NCBI GenBank assembly: GCA_026002995.1
Contig: BPGK01000001.1
Coordinates: forward strand, 2,170,001-2,234,000
Origin: Gaiellaceae bacterium
Lineage (GTDB): Bacteria; Actinomycetota; Thermoleophilia; Gaiellales; Gaiellaceae
Direction: 5' to 3'
Length of the DNA: 64,000 nt
Within the stretch, counting starts at the first letter, position 1. Every line of letters starts with the position of its first letter. The notes beneath the pieces are model-generated. The model was not told the DNA's origin and did no database searches. It worked only from the letters and a program-made list of their open reading frames with translations. Position numbers and translations under genes: made by a program. Of the stretch, positions 25,519 through 34,426 are shown in pieces.

Positions 25519-26153
25519 TCAGGACCAGATCGCGACGCGGAGACCATCGACGACCTCGGGCTCGTCCGGGAACGAGCCGGCGGTCCCGAGCGCGATCCGG
25601 TGCGCGCTCCAGGCGGCGGCGGCAGCGTCGAGCACGTCGTCGATCGGGCAGGTAGCGGCCTCGCCGAGGTCGCCGAGCTCGATCCCGTGCCGGCGCAGGA
25701 GCTCGAGCCGCTCGAAGACGCCACCTGCCGACTTCTTGCGATAGCGCAGCGGAGCAGCGCCGTTCATCGCCCGGAACGACACTTCGGGATGCACCTCGTA
25801 GAGCCGAGGATCCGAGCTCGCGAGCGCAGTCACGTGCAGGATGCGCGGCCCGAGCGCGTGCGCCTGGGCCGAGAGCCCGAGCCCCGGCCCGAAGTCCGCC
25901 TCGAGCTGCTCGCGCGTCGGCGTCGTGAACACCGTGCTCGCGGCGCCCTTCAGGTATGCGCGAGCCGCCGCGTCCGCCTTCCGAGGCCCGAAGCCGATCG
26001 GGACGTCGACGGCGATCACGTCGGCTCCGATGCAGCTCGTCGAAGCTTCGTCTCGAGCGGAAGCACGTGCGCCCGCTCGAACCGACCGTCGAGGAGCTCG
26101 ATCCCGACCCAGCCCTTCCTCCACCCGTCGATCCCGACGACGCGCACGCTCAC
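25519..26153 (-). CDS. DUF429 protein, frameshifted near its N terminus
   Basis: GTG 26153 overlaps the upstream AAA-protease stop (GTGA) and begins VSVRVVGIDGWRKGWVGIEL, the DUF429 start with its metal-site aspartate. The downstream frame carries ADVIAVDVPIGFG and the family body to SFPDEPEVVDGLRVAIW. Between about 26040 and 26075 the frame changes, and a third frame there reads SFDELH, as expected for the family, so two compensating indels are likely. It could be an assembly error or a decayed gene. Function unknown; DUF429 has an RNase-H-like fold. Confidence 0.65.
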
Positions 26154-27650
26154 GTGACACCGAGCATCTCGCCGGTGTCGGACGGATCGAGACCCACCAG
26201 GCTCGCCGCAGCGAGCCCGCAGATCGCCTCCTCCAGCTCGCGCCCGTCGAGGGTCTCGCGCTCGACCAGCAGCCGACCGAGCTCGAGCAGCGTCTCGCCC
26301 CCGACCTCCGCGAGGTACGCCCGCACGTCGGAGGCCGCCTCGGCGAGCAGCGCCGCCGCGTCCGCGTCCACCTGCGCGAGCAGCCACTCGGAAACCGCGG
26401 GCAGCGAGCGCGAGGGGCCGCCGCTGCCGCCGAGGGCGTGCGGCTCGAAGATGAGCCCGCTCTTCCCGACGCCGTAGCTCACGAGGTCGGAGGCGACGCG
26501 GGTGGCGGCGAAGACGTCGCTCTGGGCGCCTCCGCCCTGCCCGAGCCCGGCCTCGACCTCGGCCAGCATGCCGGCGAGCCCGATCCGCAGGCGCGCGAGG
26601 CCCTCCGCGATCGTCTCCGGGCCGTCGCTGCCCTCGCCGGTCGAGGTGACCCCGAGGAAGCTCGCCCCCTGCCGGCAGGAGACGAGGCGCACGGGGATGC
26701 CGTGCCGGAGCGCGAGGAGCGCGTGCCCGATCTCATGCACCGCCGTGCGCAGGAGGGACTTCTCGGAGCGGCGCGGGTAGGCGCGGGCGCCGAAGACGTC
26801 GTCGAGCGCCGCCCGGCGCAGGTCGCCCTCGGTGAGCGCAGGCTCGGCATCCTCGTCGATCGAGCGGCGCACGGCCTCGCGCCAGGCCTGGCCGGCGATC
26901 TCCTCGAGCGCCGAGGCGGGCGCCGCGGGGTCGAGGAGCGAGGCGATCCGCAGGTAGTCGATCCCCTGCTCGCGCTCGTAGTGAGAGGCGTAGTGGGCGA
27001 GGAGGAGCGCCTTTCCTTCGCGGTCGGGCGCCTGGAAGGGGATCGTGATCCCGATCCGGCCGCGGCGGCGAAGCGCGGGCGGAAGCGCGTTCGGCTCGTT
27101 CGTGCAGGCGAGGAGGAGGACGCCCTCTGCCTTGCCCGAGACCCCGTCGAGCTCGGCGATGAGCTGCGAGCAGACGTCGGTCGCCCGGCAACCCCAGGGC
27201 CCGGAAGCCGAGCAGACGGCGTCGATCTCGTCCCAGAAGAGGACGACCGGGCGGCCCTGCTCGCGCCGCGCCTCGCGCGCCAGGCGGAAGAGCGCGCTCA
27301 CGTCCTCGGGCTCGAGCGAGCGATCCTGGGCCGGGAAGGCGCGCACGTCGACGAAGAGCGCGTCCGAGGCGGTCGCGAGGTAGCGCGCGGCGAGCGTCTT
27401 GCCCGTGCCGGGCGGCCCGGTCAGGAGGACGCCCGGCTCGAGGCGCGAGCCGGCCTCCGCGTAGCGGTCGGCGTGGACGAGGACGTGCAGGACGTCGTCC
27501 ACGCGCTCGAGCACCTCCTCGACCCCGACGATGTCGGCGCGGTAGGCGGGCGCGTAGGGCGAGCCCTCGCGGAAGAGCGCGCGGCGGCGCTCCTCGAGCG
27601 AGTCGGTCCGAGCGGTTCGGGGTGCGGGGTCGGATCTCGAGCTGGGTCAA
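26150..27650 (-). CDS. Cytosolic FtsH-like AAA ATPase-M41 peptidase (frameshift near N terminus)
   Basis: The protein of about 500 residues has an AAA module (Walker A GPPGTGKT, Walker B VLFWDEIDA, second-region RRRGRIGITIPF) fused to an M41-type zinc peptidase domain with AVHEIGHALLAL. It lacks the N-terminal membrane helices of FtsH. A TTG at 27650 preceded by GAGAGGAG gives TQLEIRPRTPNRSD, while the AAA frame upstream reads DSLEERRRALFREGSPYAP. The two join with a one-base shift near 27605. Without the shift the only start in the AAA frame is GTG 27514. It is coupled to the DUF429 gene. Confidence 0.75.
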
Positions 27651-27955
27651 GCGGTCTCCTCTCGGCCGGGGCGGGGCTGTCGAGGTGGTCGCGAGAGGGC
27701 CGCTTGGAGCCGGAGCCGCTTGCCCGGCCGACGCCGAGCCGCATCGTTCCCCGTGCCGGGGCCTCTCGTCTTGCCACCTTGGCGGCTTCCGCCAGGTTGG
27801 CGGGCGCTTCGGGCGAGCTCCCTAGCGCCGCTCTGGATGCTGTGTCAGTAGGAAGTCAGCCAAACGATGGACGCTTCTTACGCGCGACCTTCTCTCCAAA
27901 CAACCGCTCTCACACGAAACGGAGCCTGGGCGCCGCGTACGAAACCGCGGCGCCC
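27651..27955 (-). promoter_or_regulatory. 305-bp intergenic region with candidate promoter and hairpin
   Basis: No gene is seen. On the minus strand TTGTTT (27903-27898), a 17-nt spacer and TAAGAA (27880-27875) form a candidate promoter for the AAA-protease gene, giving a leader of about 220 nt. Within that leader an imperfect 12-bp stem (CCACCTTGGCGG against CCGCCAGGTTGG, 27774-27803) could be regulatory. Confidence 0.35.
27928..27955 (-). terminator. Perfect 10-bp hairpin after the nuclease gene
   Basis: GGGCGCCGCG at 27928-27937 and CGCGGCGCCC at 27946-27955 are exact complements with an 8-nt loop. The stem begins at the base after the stop codon of the minus-strand nuclease gene, which closes the McrBC-side operon. 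Confidence 0.6.
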
Positions 27956-28309
27956 TTACGTGAGCTCGTGGACGACACTCTCGGCAGTGACCTCGTACAC
28001 CGAGATCCGCAGCAACTCACGCGTTCGCCTCGGCACACGAAGCGCAGCGTCGCGCGCGCGGGTCGGCACGACCACTGCGAAGCGATACGACTCGTTCTCG
28101 GCGATCGGCATGCGCCGCAGGATCTGTCCGTACATCGTGTCGACGTCGGTACCGATCGCCTGCGTCTCGCCTTTCGCCTCCACGAACATCGTCACGCCGT
28201 CTCGGCGTGCAACGACGTCGCAGAAGCCGACCTCCTGCTCGACCGACCACCCCTCGGCCTCGAGCCAGGCGACGAACGCGCGGATCACCCGCGCTTCGTC
28301 ACCCCTCAT
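27956..28309 (-). CDS. Small PD-(D/E)XK nuclease-like protein
   Basis: The 117-residue protein shows a restriction-endonuclease-like core: an N-terminal helix (VIRAFVAWLEAEGW), then GFCDVVARRDG and MFVEAKGETQ, which place Asp, Glu and Lys as in D-x(n)-ExK sites. It is likely a nuclease of the VRR-NUC/Mrr-like type. ATG 28309 is coupled to the upstream gene (ATGA) and ends the operon that begins at mcrB. Confidence 0.65.
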   Translation of the reverse strand: MRGDEARVIRAFVAWLEAEGWSVEQEVGFCDVVARRDGVTMFVEAKGETQAIGTDVDTMYGQILRRMPIAENESYRFAVVVPTRARDAALRVPRRTRELLRISVYEVTAESVVHELT

Positions 28310-29495
28310 GGAGCCGCCTCGGGCTCGCCCACGCCTGCCGTTCCCGGCTGAGCGCTCCGCGCCGTCCCGAGTAACCACTCCATCGCGTCATAGAACTTCG
28401 TCAGCTCGGACTCTGCTCTGAGGAGTCGAGCAGGAAACGCCGGACGCTTTGTGATCGCGGCCTCAGCAATCTCGACTCCTTCGATGCGGTTGATCCGGAG
28501 GCGCAGCTCCTCTCGCACCGCGGGCTCATCGAAGGGTGGAGTGCGAAGGATCCAGATGAAGGGGATCTCGATGGAGCCTGCTGTGAACAACCCGAAGGTT
28601 CAGAACCCGCCTCCGTCGAGATCAAGGACCGGAAAGACCGATCCCTCGACCCTTCCCTTTCCCCACGACAGACGAAGAGAGTGCCGCCGTGACCACGCGA
28701 GGACCTCGCGCATGACGTCGACGTCCTCGCTCTCGCACACCTCTCGGACGCGAGCGAAGAACGACTCCCCGTCCCACCGCCGCCGCTCGCGCGTCACCGA
28801 CTTCGCCTGGCGAGTGGCGGCGGTTTGCCCCAGGACTCTCGAGACGAGCGTGGTCTGTACGCCACCTACGTACTGCTTGACCTCCAGCGCGACAACGTCG
28901 ACCGAGGGCATGGTGCGGTTCAGGAACTCGACGACCCGCTCGAGCTCCGACGGGATCAGATCGGCGACGAAGACGAGCCGCATCCGCCCTGCCTGTAGGT
29001 TCGTTCGCACGGTCGTCCAGAACTGCTGTTCGTCCTCATCGCTGGAGAGGACCTCGGCCAGGACGTCCTCGGGTGAGACCCCGCGCCCCGCACAGGTCTG
29101 CTCGAACGCGAGCTGGAGGCGCTCGACCGGCCAGTAGGCAAGCGCATTCGCCGCGTAGTCGAGCATCTGCCCCACGACGGCGCGGCGGATCCGAGAGTCC
29201 GTGCTCCGCTTCACCTCGACCAGCGTGGGGACGCCGTCTTGGTCGAGGAAGAGGTGGTGTCGAGGAAGAGGTGGTCGATCCACCAGCGCTCGTTGCCCTC
29301 GGCCTCGGTGCCGACGCCGGCCTCGCGCTTCACGAGGATCCAGCGCCGAGGACGATCCTCGGAGGACTCGTCGCCGGCGAGCAGGTTCGGGTAGCGCTCG
29401 AGGAGCTCCTGCAGGACGGCCTCGGAGTCGTAGGGCTGCTCGCGCATCTCGACGAGCTCGCCGTCCTCGCCCGCGAGGAAGATGCCGGGGCTCAT
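28306..29495 (-). pseudogene. PD-(D/E)XK nuclease-superfamily gene broken by a duplication and a TGA
   Basis: The intact form would have 390 residues. MSPGIFLAGEDGELVEMR opens it, PRRWILVKREAGV and WWIDHLFLD follow, then QDGVPTLVEVKRSTDSRIRR holds the ExK active site. A 17-bp tandem duplication at 29242-29275 shifts the frame exactly between LFLD and QDGV; removing one copy restores it. Further down, an in-frame TGA (28600-28602) sits between LDLDGGGF and TFGLFTAGSIEIPF, where CGA would be natural. As written the gene cannot be translated in full. Overlaps with the EVE gene and the small nuclease (ATGA both sides) mark the original limits. Confidence 0.7.
29242..29275. repeat. 17-bp tandem duplication
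   Basis: GTCGAGGAAGAGGTGGT occurs twice in direct succession (29242-29258 and 29259-29275). It lies inside the broken nuclease gene and changes the frame by 17 bp. Confidence 0.9.
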
Positions 29496-29986
29496 CGCGC
29501 GACCCCGTCGTACGTGTGGATCGCGTCCGAGTAGCGGACGGCATGCGCGCCGAGCTCACGCTCGACGAGCGCGGCGTCTCGAGCGTCGAGCGAGACGAGG
29601 GCTCGCCGCATCCGCACGCTCCAGGCCGTGGGGTCGGGGAACGTTCGCTTCAGCCGCGGCACGAGCGGCGCGAGCTCCAAGCCGTGGCGCAGGGGTGCGA
29701 GCGACTCGATCTCGAGCTCGACGACGTACGGGAACTCACGGTCGCCGAACGACGGTGGTCTGCGCGCACGCTTCGCGGGCGCTTTGACGACTGCGCGCCC
29801 GATCACCCGGCCGCGATCCCGAGTCGGGTTCCGGAAGCAGCCGCGCGTCGTATACAGGAAGAGCACGTCACCGGCCTCGAGCGCCAGCGCGTCGCGCGCG
29901 CGGTGCTCGCCGAAGGCGGTACGCTGCTCGCGCAGGATCCAGGCGAGCGGCTCGCGATCGGCGATCGGCAGCAGGTAGGCGCTCAC
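29492..29986 (-). CDS. EVE-domain protein
   Basis: The 164-residue protein has a PUA-like EVE fold: SAYLLPIADREPLAWIL at the start, GDVLFLYTTRGCFRNPTRDRG, and YVVELEIESLAPLRHG. EVE domains bind modified bases and are common partners of McrBC-type restriction enzymes. The GTG start overlaps the mcrC stop (GTGA). A role in recognising modified DNA for the neighbouring McrBC is inferred. Confidence 0.75.
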   Translation of the reverse strand: MSAYLLPIADREPLAWILREQRTAFGEHRARDALALEAGDVLFLYTTRGCFRNPTRDRGRVIGRAVVKAPAKRARRPPSFGDREFPYVVELEIESLAPLRHGLELAPLVPRLKRTFPDPTAWSVRMRRALVSLDARDAALVERELGAHAVRYSDAIHTYDGVAR

Positions 29987-31176
29987 GCGGCCGCCGCCTT
30001 CACCGGCCGCGCGCCGGTGGCCACATGAACCGCCAGCGCGCGAACCTGGTCGAGCAGCACATCCGGCTCTTGCTCGACGTCGAGGGTGACCACCTCGATC
30101 CGCTGCCCGCCGTTGCGGATGACATGGGTCCGCGGCTCGGCACCGCTGTCCTTCGCGTAGACCAGGTATCCACGATCGAGCCCGTACGCGACGCAGTAGG
30201 CGAGCATCTGATAGGCGTCGCCGTGGCGGAGCAGCCCGTCGTCGATCGCCTTGTACTTGGCGTCGAGAAGGGCGAGGCAGCGAGTCCCGTCCCACCACCC
30301 GATGTCGGGCTTGAGGCGCAGGCGCGAGCCGGTGTCGAGCGACTGCTCACCCACCTGCGGCCGGACTGTGCCACCGTAGCGCCGCATCGATTCCGTGAAG
30401 GCGGCGGTGACGAAGTCTTCGAAAACCTTGTTCATGTCGAACACGAACGTGGTCGCCTCGACCTCGCCCGTCTCCTGCGAGATGGAGAGGTTCCGCAGCA
30501 CGAGCTCCGCCAGCACGAGAGCGGGGCGGTAATGCTCGTTGAGACGCGTGCGGTCGGGAGCCCGGACTCCGCGCCAGTCGCGCAGCAGCTGGACGTTCTC
30601 GAGCCGGCTGCGCACGTGTAGGAGACGGCGGCGGGCGGAAGGGGCCACGCGAGGCAGGCGGAGGAGCAGAGACGCCGCGGTCAGCAGCATCCTGTTCTCG
30701 AGAACGTCCGGCGTGTAGTCGCTGTAGGCGATCTCCAAAGGGATCGGCAAGCCCGCCCCGCGACCGATCTGGTCGGCGAATCGAATGCGCCCGCGCAACG
30801 TGTCTGCGCGCTCCTCGCGCCGCCGGTATCCGCGGAGCGGCCCTCGCTCGAGTGCCCGGTTCGCGTGCCAGACGAAGGCGCTGGCGATGGCTGCCACCTC
30901 GTCGCGCTCCCGTTCGACCGGCGCGACGACGTCCCTCCAGCCCGTGTGGTCCGCGGCATAGGCGAGGAGAAACATCAACCGCGGAACCTCGAGCCGCGGC
31001 CGGATCCTGAGCTCCCACCCGTCGCCGATGAGGATGCCGACGCGCGAATCCGCTCGCACACGCCAGCGCCCAGCTCCCTCCGGCGTCACCTGGACGACGC
31101 GTCGAGCGGCGAGATCGGCGGCTTGGTCGCTGTCGAGCTCGACGACCGCCTCTTCCCAGGCGCGAACCGTGGTTAC
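29983..31176 (-). CDS. mcrC: McrC-family subunit of modification-dependent restriction enzyme
   Basis: The protein of about 397 residues has the McrC N-terminal beta domain (VGILIGDGWELRIRPRLEV) and the C-terminal PD-(D/E)XK nuclease with LKPDIGWWDG and ALLDAKYKAI. The N terminus VTTVRAWEEAVVELDSD aligns with McrC and starts at 31176 with GTA, 7 nt after a perfect AGGAGG. No ATG, GTG or TTG occurs in frame until GTG 31089, which would remove 29 residues. A GTG there would also recreate the usual GTGA overlap with mcrB, so a G-to-A change in the start codon is likely. Confidence 0.82.
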   Translation of the reverse strand, partial: VTTVRAWEEAVVELDSDQAADLAARRVVQVTPEGAGRWRVRADSRVGILIGDGWELRIRPRLEVPRLMFLLAYAADHTGWRDVVAPVERERDEVAAIASAFVWHANRALERGPLRGYRRREERADTLRGRIRFADQIGRGAGLPIPLEIAYSDYTPDVLENRMLLTAASLLLRLPRVAPSARRRLLHVRSRLENVQLLRDWRGVRAPDRTRLNEHYRPALVLAELVLRNLSISQETGEVEATTFVFDMNKVFEDFVTAAFTESMRRYGGTVRPQVGEQSLDTGSRLRLKPDIGWWDGTRCLALLDAKYKAIDDGLLRHGDAYQMLAYCVAYGLDRGYLVYAKDSGAEPRTHVIRNGGQRIEVVTLDVEQEPDVLLDQVRALAVHVATGARPVKAAAA

Positions 31177-34100
31177 CCGTCCCCCTCCTCCCCATCCGCC
31201 TCGCCGTCATCGACCACCGGCGCAGGCTGGAGCGCTTGCCGAAGCGCGTCGAGCCCGAACTCCTTCGCCACGTCGCGGCCCGTGCCGTACAGGTGCTCTT
31301 CCAACACCGGGAGGATGGCGTGCTTCCACACACGCTCGAGGTCCGGCGACCGCCCGTCGTTCGTCATCAGATACGACGGTCCAATGGCGATCTCGTCACG
31401 CGCAATCCGCTCGTTGAGCGCATCGAGCAACCGTGCCGGCTCGTCGTCGAGCCGATGCTCCTTGAGCCACTCGCGGAGCACGCTCTTCACCGGCTCCTCC
31501 GTCGGCGCGAACTCGATGAAGTAGAACCGTCGACGCAGCGCCGCGTCGACGAGCGCGATCGAGCGGTCAGCCGTGTTCATCGTCCCGATCAGGAAGAGGT
31601 TCTCCGGCAGGAAGAAGGGCTCCTCGGGCGAGTACTGCAGCTGCACGCTCTCCTTGCGGTACTCGAGCAAGTAGAGAAGCTCCCCGAACACCTTGGCTGT
31701 ATCGCCCCGGTTGATCTCGTCGACGATGAGGACGGCCGGCCTCTCCGGCTCCTCCAGCGCAGCGTCGACCGCCTGGCGAAGCGGGCCGCGTTTCAGCTCG
31801 TAGGCAACGGAGTCGCCGGCGCTCACGGGCCGATAGCCCTCGAAGAAATCCTCGTAGGAGAACGACGGGTGGAACTGCACGATGCTCGTCCAACCGCCCT
31901 CCGCCGTGAGGTGCCGCGCGAGTTCGCGCGCGACGTACGTCTTCCCCGTCCCGGGAGGTCCGAAGAAGACGACTTGTCCCTTTTCCTCGAGTAGGTCAAG
32001 GATCTCCTGGAGCCACTCTCTCGGCAGGAAGAGCCGCTTTGCGAGGTCATCGGTGGCCGGCCGTACGAGCACCTGTGGCGGCGGCCCAGCTCCATCCTCG
32101 ACGAGGCCGGCCAACGCAGCAACCGAACGCACATCCTCCTTCAGGTCGGTAACGGTGAGCAGGGTGCGCAGTCGTGAGAACAACGTCGGGTACTCCGTCT
32201 GCACCTCCGTACGGCTCGCGGGATCGCCGGCGTTCAGCCACTCAACCTTGCGCCGCCTCGAAGCGCCCGGCAGCCCGGTCGAGTCGAAGAACGGATCGCT
32301 CGCCACGCGCCCGATGAACAACCGATCTCCGTCGGCCGTCAGAACGAGGTGGCCAGGCTTGATCCGATTGAGGAATCGGTTGAGGTTGCCGGTGGCCGCG
32401 CGCCATGCGCCGGGCGGGTCCTCGGGATACGCCTCCCGCACTCGGTCGTAGATCTCCACTCTGGACGGCGGCGGATCGAGGTCACCGAGTTCGTGCCAGC
32501 CGATGGCGACGTAGCCATGGTCGAACCACTCGTTGAAGCCGTTCGCCTCCTTGCCGCGAACGAGCCACGCCTTCTCCGGAAGCTCTTCGGCGGCCTCGAC
32601 CTGCGGCTTCACCGGCGTGGGCGGAGGGTCCGGCTCTCCGTCGCGAAACCGCGTGAACGCCGCCTTGTCATCGTCGCTCCACTCGTCCAGCGGGTCGCGC
32701 CTGACGAGCATCCACATGATGCCCTGCGCGTCGAGACGGTCGGGGACGCGGACGCCCCGGGCAAACAGCCGCACGCGCAGCTCGTCCAGCGTGTTCAGGA
32801 AGTCGCCGTACGCGTTGTCGGCGGCGCTTCCGCTGAAGTGCTCCGCGACGGCAGCGGCTTGGTCTTGATCGAGCTGCCATCGCTCGTCCCTCTCTTCGGC
32901 CCTACGCGGGAACTCTGCGCGCAGGAAGTCACGGATTCGCTTCGCGTCAGTCTCGAGCAGGGCCGCGAGCTCGCCCGGCGTGTATGAGCCTGCACCGAGT
33001 TCGGCCAGGCCCCGGCGGTCGCGTGCACCGACGAGCTTGTGGAACTTCGCTACGACGCGTTCGCAGTACGGTGGGAACTGCCGGATGTCCTGGCCGCCGA
33101 GCAGCGCTGCGGCGAGGGCGAGTCCCGCAGCTGGTCCGGGCAGGACATCCCGCGGCACAAGCTCGATCGCCTGTGACATGTCGCCACGGGCCGGATCGGC
33201 ACCCCACACGAACTGCATGAAGGCCTTCGCGTCGTCCGGATGCTCGTCGCACCACTGCACGAAGCGCGGCATCTCGTAGACGGGATGGAGCAGGTTGTTC
33301 GGCGGGTTCTCGAGCGCACGATCGAGCAGATCGCGCCAGTCGCCGCGGTCCTGCTCGACCGCTTCCCGCAACGCTTGCATCCGCCGCCCGACCTCCGGCT
33401 TGTAGTCCGGATCGCCCTCCTCCGGCCGGAACACGGACGATTCGTAGAAGCGCTTCGCCCACTCGACCGTTTCCGGCCAACGCCCCGCCTCCCGGGATCG
33501 CCACACCGATGCGAACCACGGCGCGTAGAGGTTGAGCGGCCGGCCGAGCATCGACTCGACGAGCTCGCGTACCTCCAGAAGCGCGCGATCGTCGTTCTCG
33601 GCCGTCGCGACTGAGGAGTGGGACGCGAACGCCTTCCTGATCCTAGACTTGTCGTCGGGCGACAGCGCGTACTCGAACGTATCGGGGAATACGAGATGCA
33701 GGAGCGCCTCGCGCTGCATCAACGCCGGCAGCCCCAGCTCATCGACGATGAACCGCCTGAACTCCCACGCGTCACCGAGCAAGCGCTCCCGGTCCGCGTC
33801 GCCGAGGCCCACCCACGCCTGCGCGAAGGCGGCGAAGCACTTCACCTGCCTGTCGCGCCGCGTCAGGGCTGCGCCGTAGTTCGCAACTCCGCCTTCGAGC
33901 GCGTCGACGAGGTCGGCGGGAAGCGCGAATGGCTCTCGCCTCCAGCTCAGGGTCTGGTCGACGAGCGCTCGCTTCGCGGGGAGGCCCATGTTGTGGATCG
34001 GAAGAACGTGGACGTACAGGAGCTCGGCCGTGAAGGTAAGGGCTTCGTCCGAAAGGCCCTGCAGCTCGTCGTGGAGCTTCGTGACGAAGTCCTGCGGACG

Positions 34101-34262
34101 CGCGTCGTCGAAGACCATCCGCTCGACGGCCTCGTCGACGACAGCCTTGCTCCAGAGGGGTTCCGACGCTCCGAACAACGAGCCCTGCCGGCGAAGGCAA
34201 GTGCCGACCCAGGACGATGCGACCTCGTAGAGCCGGTCAGACGCCCACGGTGCGCGTGCCAC
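31173..34262 (-). CDS. mcrB: McrB-family GTPase/ATPase with large N-terminal region
   Basis: The 1029-residue protein has a C-terminal AAA domain with Walker A FFGPPGTGKTY (about residues 765-775), Walker B AVLIVDEINRGDTAKVFGE (about 842) and the sensor LIGTMNTADRSI, the McrB signature. Near residues 560-690, WLVRGKEANGFNEWFDHGYV begins an EVE-like/McrB-NTD substrate-recognition module. The first 500 residues are a helical region I do not recognise. McrB assembles as a nucleotide-driven ring that activates McrC to cut modified DNA. The GTG start follows AAGGGGG. Confidence 0.85.
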   Translation of the reverse strand: MARAPWASDRLYEVASSWVGTCLRRQGSLFGASEPLWSKAVVDEAVERMVFDDARPQDFVTKLHDELQGLSDEALTFTAELLYVHVLPIHNMGLPAKRALVDQTLSWRREPFALPADLVDALEGGVANYGAALTRRDRQVKCFAAFAQAWVGLGDADRERLLGDAWEFRRFIVDELGLPALMQREALLHLVFPDTFEYALSPDDKSRIRKAFASHSSVATAENDDRALLEVRELVESMLGRPLNLYAPWFASVWRSREAGRWPETVEWAKRFYESSVFRPEEGDPDYKPEVGRRMQALREAVEQDRGDWRDLLDRALENPPNNLLHPVYEMPRFVQWCDEHPDDAKAFMQFVWGADPARGDMSQAIELVPRDVLPGPAAGLALAAALLGGQDIRQFPPYCERVVAKFHKLVGARDRRGLAELGAGSYTPGELAALLETDAKRIRDFLRAEFPRRAEERDERWQLDQDQAAAVAEHFSGSAADNAYGDFLNTLDELRVRLFARGVRVPDRLDAQGIMWMLVRRDPLDEWSDDDKAAFTRFRDGEPDPPPTPVKPQVEAAEELPEKAWLVRGKEANGFNEWFDHGYVAIGWHELGDLDPPPSRVEIYDRVREAYPEDPPGAWRAATGNLNRFLNRIKPGHLVLTADGDRLFIGRVASDPFFDSTGLPGASRRRKVEWLNAGDPASRTEVQTEYPTLFSRLRTLLTVTDLKEDVRSVAALAGLVEDGAGPPPQVLVRPATDDLAKRLFLPREWLQEILDLLEEKGQVVFFGPPGTGKTYVARELARHLTAEGGWTSIVQFHPSFSYEDFFEGYRPVSAGDSVAYELKRGPLRQAVDAALEEPERPAVLIVDEINRGDTAKVFGELLYLLEYRKESVQLQYSPEEPFFLPENLFLIGTMNTADRSIALVDAALRRRFYFIEFAPTEEPVKSVLREWLKEHRLDDEPARLLDALNERIARDEIAIGPSYLMTNDGRSPDLERVWKHAILPVLEEHLYGTGRDVAKEFGLDALRQALQPAPVVDDGEADGEEGDG

Positions 34263-34416
34263 AGGAGACCCCCTTTCCGATCTTCATGCGGACACCCGTG
34301 GCCGTGAGCGGATCCTGTGGCCGCTGGTCCCACACGTACGGGCGCTGGTAGAGCGGAACGACGTAGCGGACGTCGAGGCCGAAGAGCTGCGTGACGGTAC
34401 GGGTCTCAGGCTTCAA
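34237..34416 (-). pseudogene. DUF262 (GmrSD-type) N-terminal remnant
   Basis: A 59-codon frame from TTG 34416 reads KPETRTVTQLFGLDVRYVV then PLYQRPYVWDQRPQ, the unmistakable start of a DUF262/GmrS nuclease, and then loses similarity at about 34325 and stops at 34237. A full protein would need several hundred residues. It appears to be the stub left by a deletion that placed mcrB next to the coiled-coil gene. It overlaps the mcrB start by 26 bp. Confidence 0.7.
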
Positions 34417-34426
34417 TGCTCCACTC

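Noticed and set aside
27774-27803. Riboswitch in the AAA-protease leader
   Set aside because: Only an imperfect stem is visible and it fits no riboswitch class that I can recognise.
28600-28602. Selenocysteine or programmed read-through at the in-frame TGA
   Set aside because: No selenoprotein family match and I saw no supporting hairpin; the gene also carries a frame-breaking duplication, so loss or error is simpler.
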